Made by a program: the position numbers and the translations under genes. Shown here in pieces: positions 27,047 through 34,654 of a stretch of DNA of 64,000 nt. How positions within the stretch are numbered: the first letter of the stretch is position 1; every line of letters starts with the position of its first letter. The notes below the pieces were generated by a model. It saw nothing but the letters and a program-made list of their open reading frames with translations. It was not told where the DNA came from and did not search any database. This DNA is from an uncultured cyanobacterium (GTDB lineage: Bacteria; Cyanobacteriota; Cyanobacteriia; PCC-6307; Cyanobiaceae): contig CAIZOZ010000062.1 of the NCBI GenBank assembly GCA_903934745.1, positions 21,053 to 85,052 on the forward strand. Reading direction: 5' to 3'.

Positions 27047-28216
27047 GTGCCCGCTATGGCCATCGCCCCCGCCAGCCCCCCCCTTTTTCCCGAGCAGGCT
27101 CTGGCCCGGGGCCGCTGGGTGAAGTGGATTGGCGGTGCCAGCAATCAGGATCTCGCTGCGATCGAGGATCTGGCTGGCCTCTACAGCCTGGCGGGTGTTC
27201 ACTGCCTCGATCTGGCGGCTGATCCGGCCGTGCTGGCGGCGGCCCGTCGTGGCATCAGCTGGGCCGAAAGCCGCGGCGCGGCCAGACCCTGGTTGATGGT
27301 GAGCCTCAGCGACGGGGCCGACCCCCACTTCCGCAAGGCCTGGTTCGATCCGGCCCGCTGCCCCCCCACCTGCCCGCGCCCCTGTGCGCGCGTCTGCCCG
27401 GCCCTGGCGATCCCGCCGCTGCAGCCAGGTGGTCTGCTGAATCTGGAGCTGGCCTCAGGGCCGACCCCCGGCCCGAGACCGGGCTCTGGTGCTGAGGCGT
27501 CCAGGGCCCTGCCAGCCGGTGTGCTGGCCAACCGCTGCTACGGCTGCGGTCGCTGCCTGCCGGCCTGCCCCCTGGGGCTGATCCAGGAACGGGATCACAA
27601 CCTGCCCGCCGCTCAGGTGGCCGACCTGTTGGCTGAGCTGCAACCCGATGCGGTCGAGCTTCATACCCGCATCGGTCGCGCCGATGCCTTCGCGGAGCGG
27701 CTGGAGCAGGTGCGCGCCTCCGGGGTGCCATTGCGACGGTTGGCGGTCAGTTGCGGTCTCGAATCGGCAGCGGGGGCGGCGGGCGTCAGTCCGGCAGCGC
27801 CCACGCCCGAGGCCTTGGCTCAGGAGCTCTGGCAGCGCCATGGGCAGGTGCGGCAGGCGGGGCTGGCGCCGCTCTGGCAGCTCGACGGCCGGCCGATGAG
27901 CGGCGATGTGGGCGCCGGCACGGCCCGGGCCGCCGTGCGCCTGCTGCGAGCCGTGGCGCCGCTGGCGCCGCCGGGGCCGTTGCAGCTGGCGGGCGGCACG
28001 AATGAGCGCACCTTGCCCCTGGTGCAAGGGCTGGATCCAGCCCTGGCGCGAGCCGTGGCCGGGGTGGCCTTCGGCAGCGTCGCCCGGGCGCGCCTGCAGC
28101 CGCTGCTGCTGCAGGCCCAGGAGCGGGGCGGCCGGCTGCTTGATCAGGCCGATCTGCTGCCCCTCGCTGTTGCCATCAGCGCCGAGCTGGTGCGGCCCTG
28201 GCTGATCCGCGGCTGA
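27047..28216 (+). CDS. ldpA: Light-dependent period protein LdpA (iron-sulfur clock-input protein)
   Basis: The protein has 389 residues if it starts at the GTG at 27047, which has a good Shine-Dalgarno sequence (GGGAGGA) nine bases upstream; an ATG at 27056 is the alternative. LdpA is a redox-sensing protein that modulates the period of the Kai clock in Synechococcus. It has two clusters of cysteines: CX3CX3CX3C at about 105-117 ('CPPTCPRPCARVC') and the ferredoxin-like CX2CX2CX3C at about 164-174 ('CYGCGRCLPACPLG'). The remainder is a TIM-barrel-like LdpA domain. Its linkage to ndhN suggests a redox theme (inference). Confidence 0.88.
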   Translation: MPAMAIAPASPPLFPEQALARGRWVKWIGGASNQDLAAIEDLAGLYSLAGVHCLDLAADPAVLAAARRGISWAESRGAARPWLMVSLSDGADPHFRKAWFDPARCPPTCPRPCARVCPALAIPPLQPGGLLNLELASGPTPGPRPGSGAEASRALPAGVLANRCYGCGRCLPACPLGLIQERDHNLPAAQVADLLAELQPDAVELHTRIGRADAFAERLEQVRASGVPLRRLAVSCGLESAAGAAGVSPAAPTPEALAQELWQRHGQVRQAGLAPLWQLDGRPMSGDVGAGTARAAVRLLRAVAPLAPPGPLQLAGGTNERTLPLVQGLDPALARAVAGVAFGSVARARLQPLLLQAQERGGRLLDQADLLPLAVAISAELVRPWLIRG

Positions 28217-28247
28217 ACCGCCGGGGTCGATCGCTTCAGGAGCCGCT

Positions 28248-28874
28248 TCAGGCGTCAGCTGGGCGGGGCAGCAGGGTCAGCGCGGCTTCGTTGAAGGCCA
28301 TGGCGGGCCAGGTTTCAAGGCTGGCCAGGGCCCAGAGATCGAAGCGTTCGGGTCGGCTCAGGGCCACCACCTGGGCGAAGCCCACCGCTTCCAGCGTGGC
28401 CACCAGGGCTGCCTGGTTGAAACCGCAGCGGTGGGCCATGAACCGCTGTCCCGCCGCCAGGGATGGCCGATGGCCGTAGATCATGTCCAGGGGACTGATC
28501 GGGCCAGCCGGGCTCTGGTAAGCGGGTGGTGTGAGGCCATGCTCCAGGATCTGCGCGGCGATGGCGTCCAGATCCGGACAGGTGATCAGGGCCAATCCCC
28601 CGGGGCGCAGCACCCGTTGGAACTCCGCCAGGGCGATGGGCACCTCGTGGGCTTCGAGATGCTCAATGTTGTGGGAGGAGAAGATCGCATCGACGCTGGC
28701 GTCGGCCACCTGGTCCATGGCCGTCATGCTGCCGATCAGATCCGGGGCGACTGCGACATCGATGTCGAGGCGGATCTCCCGCCAGCCCAGAGAGGCGAAG
28801 GGCGTGTCGCCGATCCTGGCCGGCCCGCAGCCCACATGCAGCAGCGTGCCGCCGATGTTCAGGTCATGAGACAT
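28248..28874 (-). CDS. Class I SAM-dependent methyltransferase
   Basis: The protein has 208 residues. Motif I is shortened to 'LLHVGCGPARIGDTP' (12-26). 'EIRLDIDVAVAPDLIGSMTA' follows (motif II), then 'VDAIFSSHNIEHLEAHEVPI' (motif IV region) and 'LRPGGLALITCPDLDAI' (motif V). This pattern fits the UbiE/Methyltransf_11 group and is common in cyanobacterial glycan clusters. The substrate is unknown. It is convergent with ldpA (31 bp apart) and divergent from ycf45. Confidence 0.8.
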   Translation of the reverse strand: MSHDLNIGGTLLHVGCGPARIGDTPFASLGWREIRLDIDVAVAPDLIGSMTAMDQVADASVDAIFSSHNIEHLEAHEVPIALAEFQRVLRPGGLALITCPDLDAIAAQILEHGLTPPAYQSPAGPISPLDMIYGHRPSLAAGQRFMAHRCGFNQAALVATLEAVGFAQVVALSRPERFDLWALASLETWPAMAFNEAALTLLPRPADA

Positions 28875-28950
28875 GCCAACACCTGTTCAGCCGCCATGGT
28901 GACGGGGGCCCCGTCGTCTTGCTCGCTGACGCTAGAACCGAAGCCTGGCG

Positions 28951-30684
28951 ATGGCCGCGATCCCGTTGCGCCCGCCACCCCAGCCATTGGTCGCCCTGCC
29001 CTCCCCCCCGACCCAGCGCATCACCGACGATCTCGATCGTCTGCTGGAGCTGCTGCCGCACAGCGTGCAGCAGCAGCTCGCCAGCTCCGCGGCCCGCGAT
29101 GAGCTGCTGGAGGTGGTACTCGATCTGGGCCGGCTGCCTGAGGCCCGCTATCCCGGCCGGGCCGTGGCCCTTGGTGACGTGCCAATTGGCCGTGGCGATC
29201 TGCAGGGTGTGATCGAGCGGCTGGGACCCTTCGGTGGTGACAACCGGGCTGGCATCGAATGCACCCTGCATCGCATCAGTGCCATCCGCAATCGCACCGG
29301 CGAGGTGGTGGGGCTCACCTGTCGGGTGGGTCGGGCCGTGTTCGGCACGGTGGCGATGGTGCGCGATCTGCTCGATTCCGGTGGTTCCATCCTGTTGATG
29401 GGCCGGCCCGGGGTGGGCAAGACCACGGCCCTGCGCGAAATCGCCCGGGTGCTGGCCGATGACCTGTTGCGACGGGTGGTGGTGATCGACACCAGCAACG
29501 AGATCGCCGGAGATGGCGATATCCCCCATCCGGCCATCGGCCGGGCGCGGCGCATGCAGGTGGCCCGGCCGGAACTGCAGCACCAGGTGATGATCGAGGC
29601 CGTGGAAAACCACATGCCTGAGGTGATCGTGATCGATGAGATCGGCACGGAGCTCGAAGCGCAGGCGGCCCGCACCATTGCCGAGCGGGGCGTGATGCTG
29701 GTGGCCACGGCCCATGGCAACGAACTCGCCAATCTGATCAAGAACCCCACCCTCAGCGACCTGGTCGGTGGCATTCAATCGGTGACCCTGGGGGACGAGG
29801 AGGCGCGCCGCCGTCGCACCCAGAAGACTGTGCTGGAGCGGGCTGCCGAGCCCACCTTTGCGATGGCGGTGGAGATGCACAGTCGCCATCGCTGGTTGGT
29901 GCATCGCGAGGTGGCAGCCACCGTGGATCTGTTGTTGCGGGGTCAGAGTCCTCGCCCGGAGATCCGGGAACTCGGTGCGGACGGCCACCTGCTGCGGCGC
30001 GAGCTGGCCCCACTCGCGGCGCCGGCCCCCGCTCGCCCTGGGACCAGTCCGGTCGTCACGCCGATTCTCGGGTCGGGCCTGCGGGGCGGCAGGCCGCTCG
30101 CCGCTGTGCCCCTGCCCGATCCCTTCGCCTCCCCGTCGCGGGAGCCCCAGCTGGCTCCGCCGCAGACCCCAGCGCCGATGGCGGCACCTGCTCCCCTGCG
30201 CCTCTGCGCCCTCGGCCTGCCTCCCCAGCTGTTGCAGGAGGCCTTGCGCAGCAGCCGCTTACCGGCAGAAGTGGTGGCCGAACCCGAGCTCGCCGATGCC
30301 GTGCTCAGCCTGCGCGGTGAGCTGGGGCGCGATCCGGAGCTGCGGCGCCGGGCCCAGGCCCTGGGTCTGCCGATTCTGGTGATCAAGTCGGACAGCCTGC
30401 ATCAGCTGCAGCGCGCCATTCAGCGGCTGCTGGAGCGCCGCCAGCCGCCGCTCGTGCCGGAAGCTCTCGCCAGCGGCCAGCGGCTGGATGATGACCATGG
30501 GGCCCTGGAGGAGTGCCGTCTGGCGGTGGAGCAGGTGGTGCTCCCCCAGGGGCGGCCGGTTGAGCTCCTGCCCCGCAGTGATCGAGTCAGGCGCATGCAG
30601 GAGGATCTGGTGCGCCACTACCGCTTGCGCTCTGCTGTCTTCGGGCGGGGAGCCCAGCAGCGGCTGCGGGTGTTTCCCCCATGA
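28951..30684 (+). CDS. ycf45: Ycf45-like AAA ATPase with C-terminal R3H nucleic-acid-binding domain
   Basis: The protein has 577 residues. The SpoIIIAA-like ATPase domain has Walker A 'GRPGVGKTT' (151-159), 'VVVIDTSNEIAGDGDIPH' and Walker B 'EVIVIDEIGTELEAQAARTI' with 'LVATAHGNEL'. A Pro/Ala-rich linker of about 90 residues follows ('APAPARPGTSPVVTP'), then a second globular part and the R3H-like end 'RRMQEDLVRHYRLRSAVFG'. The family is encoded in red-lineage plastids as ycf45 and in most cyanobacteria. The molecular role is unproven, but single-stranded nucleic acid binding is implied. Confidence 0.88.
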   Translation: MAAIPLRPPPQPLVALPSPPTQRITDDLDRLLELLPHSVQQQLASSAARDELLEVVLDLGRLPEARYPGRAVALGDVPIGRGDLQGVIERLGPFGGDNRAGIECTLHRISAIRNRTGEVVGLTCRVGRAVFGTVAMVRDLLDSGGSILLMGRPGVGKTTALREIARVLADDLLRRVVVIDTSNEIAGDGDIPHPAIGRARRMQVARPELQHQVMIEAVENHMPEVIVIDEIGTELEAQAARTIAERGVMLVATAHGNELANLIKNPTLSDLVGGIQSVTLGDEEARRRRTQKTVLERAAEPTFAMAVEMHSRHRWLVHREVAATVDLLLRGQSPRPEIRELGADGHLLRRELAPLAAPAPARPGTSPVVTPILGSGLRGGRPLAAVPLPDPFASPSREPQLAPPQTPAPMAAPAPLRLCALGLPPQLLQEALRSSRLPAEVVAEPELADAVLSLRGELGRDPELRRRAQALGLPILVIKSDSLHQLQRAIQRLLERRQPPLVPEALASGQRLDDDHGALEECRLAVEQVVLPQGRPVELLPRSDRVRRMQEDLVRHYRLRSAVFGRGAQQRLRVFPP

Positions 30685-30802
30685 GCCCCAGGCCTGTTGA
30701 CGAAGGACCGGCCGCTGTGGGTAACTAGCAAGGCACCGGCTTCGCCGGAGCGCGTCGGTTTTCTGACCGAACCAACCCTGGTCTCTTTCGTGGACCAACC
30801 AA

Positions 30803-30874
30803 TGGGTCGTCGCCAAGCGGTAAGGCAGCGGGTTTTGGTCCCGCCATTCCTAGGTTCGAATCCTAGCGACCCAG
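30803..30874 (+). tRNA. tRNA-Gln (anticodon UUG)
   Basis: The 72-nt tRNA has acceptor stem TGGGTCG/CGACCCA, anticodon arm GCGGG-TTTTGGT-CCCGC with anticodon UUG, T arm CTAGG-TTCGAAT-CCTAG and discriminator G. CCA is not encoded. T-rich sequence (GTTTTTAGGTTTTTTGG) directly follows, which may end its transcript. Confidence 0.96.
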
Positions 30875-30916
30875 TTTTTAGGTTTTTTGGCGTTCCAGCT
30901 CCGCTGGCATGAGCTG

Positions 30917-31675
30917 ATGGTCGCCGCTTCGCCCTCGGGCCCCTTGCTGGTCTTCGACTTTGATGGCGTGCTGGTGGATGGCATGCGCGAGTACTGGTGG
31001 TCGGCCCGTCGAGCCGCCCTGGGCCTGGCACCCGACCTCTCCCTGCCCGAGGAGCCCCCCGCCGGCTTCGCCCGCTTGCGGCCGCTGATCCATCACGGCT
31101 GGGAGATGGTGCTGATGGCGGCCGAGCTGGGCCGGGCCGACGGCGATCTGGCTGGCCTCCTGGCCAATTACGACGGCGCCCTCAAGCCCGCTCTGGCGCG
31201 TTGGGGCTGGAGCCCCCAGCAGCTCCAGGGGGCTTTGGAGTCGGTCCGCTCCGAGGCCATCGCCAGCGACCGCAGCAGCTGGCTGGCCCTGCACCGCTTC
31301 TTTCCCGGCGTGCCCGAGCGCCTGGCTGCCCTCGAGCAGGAAGGGGCGTCCTGGGCGGTGCTCACCACCAAAGGACGAGCTTTCGCCGCGGAGTTGCTGG
31401 CCGCCGCCGCCCTGGAGCCGGCGGCTCTCTATGGCCATGAGCAGGGCAGCAAGACCGAGGTGTTGTTGCGGCTGCGGCAACGGCCCCTCTGGTTTGTTGA
31501 AGATCGCCGTCCCACCCTTGAGCTGGTGCGCGCTACCCCAGGCCTGGAGACGGTGCGCTGTTTTCTGGTGGCCTGGGGCTACCTGGCCCCGGGCGATCGC
31601 CAGGGGCTGGAGGAAGCCGATATCCACTGGCTGGAGCCGGCGACCTTCCAGTCCCCCCTGGCGCACTGGCCCTGA
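30917..31675 (+). CDS. HAD-superfamily hydrolase
   Basis: The protein has 252 residues from the ATG at 30917; a TTG at 30887 is less likely because it lies in the T-rich tRNA trailer. Motif I 'VFDFDGVLVDGMREYWWSA' has the nucleophile Asp14 and Asp16. Motif II is 'WAVLTTKGR' (Thr-Thr), motif III the lysine in 'GSKTEVLLRL' and motif IV 'WFVEDRRPTLELV'. The alpha-helical cap fits a subfamily IA phosphatase. The gene neighbours recA in picocyanobacteria, but substrate is unknown. Confidence 0.85.
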   Translation: MVAASPSGPLLVFDFDGVLVDGMREYWWSARRAALGLAPDLSLPEEPPAGFARLRPLIHHGWEMVLMAAELGRADGDLAGLLANYDGALKPALARWGWSPQQLQGALESVRSEAIASDRSSWLALHRFFPGVPERLAALEQEGASWAVLTTKGRAFAAELLAAAALEPAALYGHEQGSKTEVLLRLRQRPLWFVEDRRPTLELVRATPGLETVRCFLVAWGYLAPGDRQGLEEADIHWLEPATFQSPLAHWP

Positions 31676-31699
31676 CCCGCTAGAGTACGCCCGTACTAT
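31672..31699 (+). promoter_or_regulatory. recA promoter with LexA/SOS-type box
   Basis: The dyad AGTAC-GCCC-GTACT at 31684-31697 matches the cyanobacterial LexA consensus RGTAC-N3-D-GTWC-B at all positions but one. It lies between a -35-like CTGACC (31672-31677) and a -10-like TACTAT (31694-31699; 16-bp spacer). A bound repressor would therefore block polymerase. The recA start codon is about 160 bp downstream. Confidence 0.7.
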
Positions 31700-31859
31700 G
31701 CGCAAGTGGTACGCCGGCCCCGGCCGGTGGCACTAGCTCTCCAGAGGTCGCAGGATGGCCACCGGACAGGTTCCGGTCGTGATCCGGCTCCTGGTTCCGG
31801 CGTCCAGCTCCGGTCCCAAGCTTCTGCCCTGCGGCCCGTTTCCATCGCTCATCCTTTCC

Positions 31860-33098
31860 ATGCCCGCCGATTCCAAGGCTGCATCCGGCACGTCCGGTTC
31901 CCTGTCCACCCCTTCTTCAGCCTCCAAGGCGGCGTCCGCCGCTGATGCCAAGGCCATGGCCGAGCGCGACAAGGCCCTGGGTCTGGTGCTGAACCAGATC
32001 GAGCGGAATTTCGGCAAGGGTTCGATCGTGCGTCTTGGCGATGCCTCCCGTATGCGGGTGGAAACGATTTCCACCGGCGCGCTCACCCTCGACCTGGCCC
32101 TGGGGGGCGGCTATCCCAAGGGTCGGGTGGTGGAGGTCTACGGCCCGGAGAGTTCCGGTAAAACCACCCTCACCCTGCATGCCATTGCCGAAGTGCAGAA
32201 GCGCGGTGGTGTGGCCGCCTTTGTTGATGCGGAGCATGCTCTCGATCCGGTCTATGCCGCCGCTCTGGGGGTCGATATCGAAAATCTGCTGGTCTCCCAG
32301 CCGGATACCGGCGAGATGGGTCTGGAGATCGTCGATCAGCTGGTGCGCTCCGGCGCCGTCGATATCGTTGTGGTCGACTCGGTGGCTGCACTCACACCCC
32401 GGGCTGAGATTGAAGGCGAGATGGGGGATCTGGCGGTGGGCAGCCAGGCGCGCCTGATGAGCCAGGCGATGCGCAAGATCACCGGCAACATCGGCAAGTC
32501 CGGTTGCACGGTGATCTTCCTCAACCAGCTGCGCCAGAAGATCGGGGTCACCTACGGCAACCCTGAAACGACCACGGGCGGTAATGCGCTCAAGTTCTAC
32601 GCCTCGGTGCGGCTCGACATCCGCCGCATCCAGACCCTCAAGCGTGGTACCGAGGAGTACGGCATCCGCGCCAAGGTCAAAGTGGCCAAGAACAAGGTGG
32701 CGCCACCGTTCCGGATCGCCGAGTTCGATATCCTCTTCGGCCGCGGCATCAGCACTCTGGGTTGCTTGCTCGATCTCGCCGAGGAAACGGGCGTGGTCTG
32801 TCGCAAGGGAGCCTGGTACAGCTACGACGGCGACAACATCGGCCAGGGTCGTGACAACACGATCATCTGGTTGGAGCACAACCCTGGCCCCAAAGAGGTG
32901 ATTGAGCAGCTCACCCGCCGCAAGCTCACCGAGGGCTCGGAGGTCACGGCCAATTCGATGAAGCCCCTGGCTGCTGCCGCCAAGCTCGCTGCCACTGGTA
33001 CGGCGGACACGGACGCAGATTCAGATTCAGATTCAGATTCAGATTCAGAGGCAGAGACGGAGGAGGTGGCGTTGGGCACCCTGTCGGCGGCCAGTTGA
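31860..33098 (+). CDS. recA: Recombinase RecA
   Basis: The protein has 412 residues from the ATG at 31860; upstream in-frame codons are not RecA. It catalyses homologous pairing and co-protease activity on LexA. The core has Walker A 'GPESSGKTT' (95-103), '[11 protein letters not shown]', '[10 protein letters not shown]' and '[20 protein letters not shown]'. The N-terminus has a Ser/Ala-rich extension of about 35 residues and the C-terminus is long and strongly acidic, with a run of Asp-Ser pairs (about residues 386-396) encoded by a tandem hexamer. An SOS-type box lies in its promoter. Confidence 0.97.
   Translation: MPADSKAASGTSGSLSTPSSASKAASAADAKAMAERDKALGLVLNQIERNFGKGSIVRLGDASRMRVETISTGALTLDLALGGGYPKGRVVEVYGPESSGKTTLTLHAIAEVQKRGGVAAFVDAEHALDPVYAAALGVDIENLLVSQPDTGEMGLEIVDQLVRSGAVDIVVVDSVAALTPRAEIEGEMGDLAVGSQARLMSQAMRKITGNIGKSGCTVIFLNQLRQKIGVTYGNPETTTGGNALKFYASVRLDIRRIQTLKRGTEEYGIRAKVKVAKNKVAPPFRIAEFDILFGRGISTLGCLLDLAEETGVVCRKGAWYSYDGDNIGQGRDNTIIWLEHNPGPKEVIEQLTRRKLTEGSEVTANSMKPLAAAAKLAATGTADTDADSDSDSDSDSEAETEEVALGTLSAAS
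33016..33045 (+). repeat. In-frame hexamer tandem repeat (CAGATT x5) in the recA tail
   Basis: Five perfect CAGATT units at 33016-33045 plus a partial unit encode alternating Ser and Asp. Unit gain or loss keeps the frame, so tail length could vary between strains. Confidence 0.85.
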
Positions 33099-33757
33099 GC
33101 AGCCCAGCCGATCGCGGCGTCGAGCCGAACCTGGGGGAACAGCCCCCAGGCGGCTGCAGGCGGTCGTAACCGATGTCAGCACTGGCGCCTGAGGTCGCTC
33201 TTGGAACGGCATCGGGCTTGTCCAGGGCAGGCGCCAGGCTGGTGGGGTGGAGACTTGACGCTGTGAGCTGAGCTGCGGGGGCATTCCGGGCTGGGGCGCT
33301 CCTCTGGGGTGGGTTCAAGCGCCGTGATCTGCGACGTACCCGTCGTTGCCGGGATGTCCATTGCCCATGCAACTTCGCACGGTTCAGCTCAGACGGTTCA
33401 GCTCAGACGGTTCAGCTCGCACGCTTCAGTTCTCAGGGTTCAGCTTGCCCGGCTCACTTCATCGCGACGTCCAACGCACCCAGCTGTTCAACGCGCCCAG
33501 CTCATCGTGCCCAAGGCCATGCGCAGAGCTCGCCACGCTCAGGCCAACGGAGACAGACGTCAAGAGGAAACGTTGGGACCGACGGCAGGCCGCAAGGCGA
33601 TGGATCTGGTGACGACTGCGTCGTCCTGTCAGGAATCGCCTCGGCTGCTGCTGTCTGGATGGCGCTGGGCCTGGCTCCGCCAGCTCTTTTCTGCCTGGCT
33701 GGACCCGACTCCCTGGTTGGTGTGGGCCCCGTGCTGGGGGCGTGATCCTCTTGGGTC
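33099..33757. other. 659-bp gene-poor spacer downstream of recA
   Basis: No convincing gene is seen. It contains a stem-loop CCTGGGGG-AACAG-CCCCCAGG (33130-33150), 32 bp after the recA stop and without a T tract, and the 14-bp tandem repeats at 33379-33450. An open plus-strand frame (33309-33917) runs through part of it but has repeat-derived composition and overlaps the DUF1815 gene antisense, so I do not call it. Confidence 0.6.
33379..33450. repeat. Degenerate 14-bp tandem repeats (ACGGTTCAGCTCAG)
   Basis: Two perfect units (33379-33392 and 33393-33406) and a third that differs in the last two bases (33407-33420) are followed by two weaker copies (ACGCTTCAGTTCTCAG; GGTTCAGCTTGC). The core TTCAGCTCAG recurs near 40040. 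There are no unique spacers, so it is not a CRISPR array. Confidence 0.8.
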
Positions 33758-34141
33758 TCAGGCCGCTTCCGGTCTTGAGCCGAGCTGGGTTGGGGCCACG
33801 GAATCGATCGCCGGCCTGACGACGGCCTGCGGTGTGGCCAAGGTGGATTGCAGGATCGCGGCGACCCGATGCAGTTCCTGGATGGCTTCGGCTCCCTCCA
33901 GCTTCACCAGCTCGTGACCGTCGCGGGATTCGATCCAGCTGATGCCGAAGTCTGAAACCAGGAAGCGCACCATGTGGTTCTCTCCGAGGTCGGCGACAAA
34001 GGAAGCGCTGTCGCTGCCGTCGCCGCAGCCGTAGCAGCTGGCGACATGGCCCCGCTTCTGCAAGCTGCTGGCGAGGGCCTGCAGGCTCATCACCAGATCG
34101 CGCACCAAGGCCCGGTATTGCTCGGCCAATCGGGGAAACAT
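33758..34141 (-). CDS. DUF1815 family protein
   Basis: The protein has 127 residues. 'MFPRLAEQYRALVRDLVMSL', 'GHVASCYGCGDGSDSASFVA' and 'VRFLVSDFGISWIESRDGHE' match a small cyanobacterial family I know as DUF1815; function unknown. It has a CYGC pair of cysteines. The last 25 residues are a low-conservation tail. It stands alone on the minus strand. Confidence 0.8.
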   Translation of the reverse strand: MFPRLAEQYRALVRDLVMSLQALASSLQKRGHVASCYGCGDGSDSASFVADLGENHMVRFLVSDFGISWIESRDGHELVKLEGAEAIQELHRVAAILQSTLATPQAVVRPAIDSVAPTQLGSRPEAA

Positions 34142-34303
34142 CAGGGGCCCGAGAAGGACATCAACCCGAATTCTAAGGTTTTCTTCCGATTTGTGGAACG
34201 GAATGGGCCTCGGTCAGTGGATCCACGTTTGGCTTGGTCGTTGCGGTGAGCCAGGTCTGGGGCTGGTTCCGATCTGGGGCGGGGCCAGTGGTGCGCTGGG
34301 CGC

Positions 34304-34546
34304 TCAGCGATCGGCCAGGCTCCACCAGCCCGCCGCCGGGCCGATGAAGCGCACCGTGACCCAGAACAGCACCAGGGCGCCGATGCCGTACCAGGCGCCA
34401 CGGGTGGTGAGCGAGACAAAGCGGTCGGCCTGATTGCGGCTGAGCGGCAACCAGGACACGATCCGAGGCGAGGTGTCAAGGGGTTTGTCGACCTTCTTCT
34501 GGCGTGGTGGCAGGCCCTGGATGGCGCGGCGCTTGGCTTCCCCCAT
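34304..34546 (-). CDS. DUF2839 family membrane protein
   Basis: The protein has 80 residues. It starts with the family signature 'MGEAKRRAIQGLPPRQKK' and has one membrane helix (about 50-68, 'YGIGALVLFWVTVRFIGPA'). The family is cyanobacterial and uncharacterised. It lies 108 bp after the DinG-like gene on the same strand. Confidence 0.8.
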   Translation of the reverse strand: MGEAKRRAIQGLPPRQKKVDKPLDTSPRIVSWLPLSRNQADRFVSLTTRGAWYGIGALVLFWVTVRFIGPAAGWWSLADR

Positions 34547-34654
34547 GGGGGTGAATCTGGCAACTGAGCTCAGGCTAGGCGCCGCTGGTTCCCTGCCCCG
34601 GCGCGCTGCTCAGCCTGCTCCGCCTGGCCGGCGCCGACGGAGCAGCGGCAGCGA

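Noticed and set aside
26357..27328. 323-codon minus-strand frame under the antiporter and ldpA
   Set aside because: Pro/Ser/Ala-rich shadow composition with no motifs, opposite clearly conserved genes.
33379..33450. Possible CRISPR array
   Set aside because: Units are only 14 bp, contiguous without spacers, and no cas genes are nearby.
33309..33917. 202-codon plus-strand frame in the recA-DUF1815 spacer
   Set aside because: The start is made of the tandem repeats, composition is irregular, and its end lies antisense to the DUF1815 gene.
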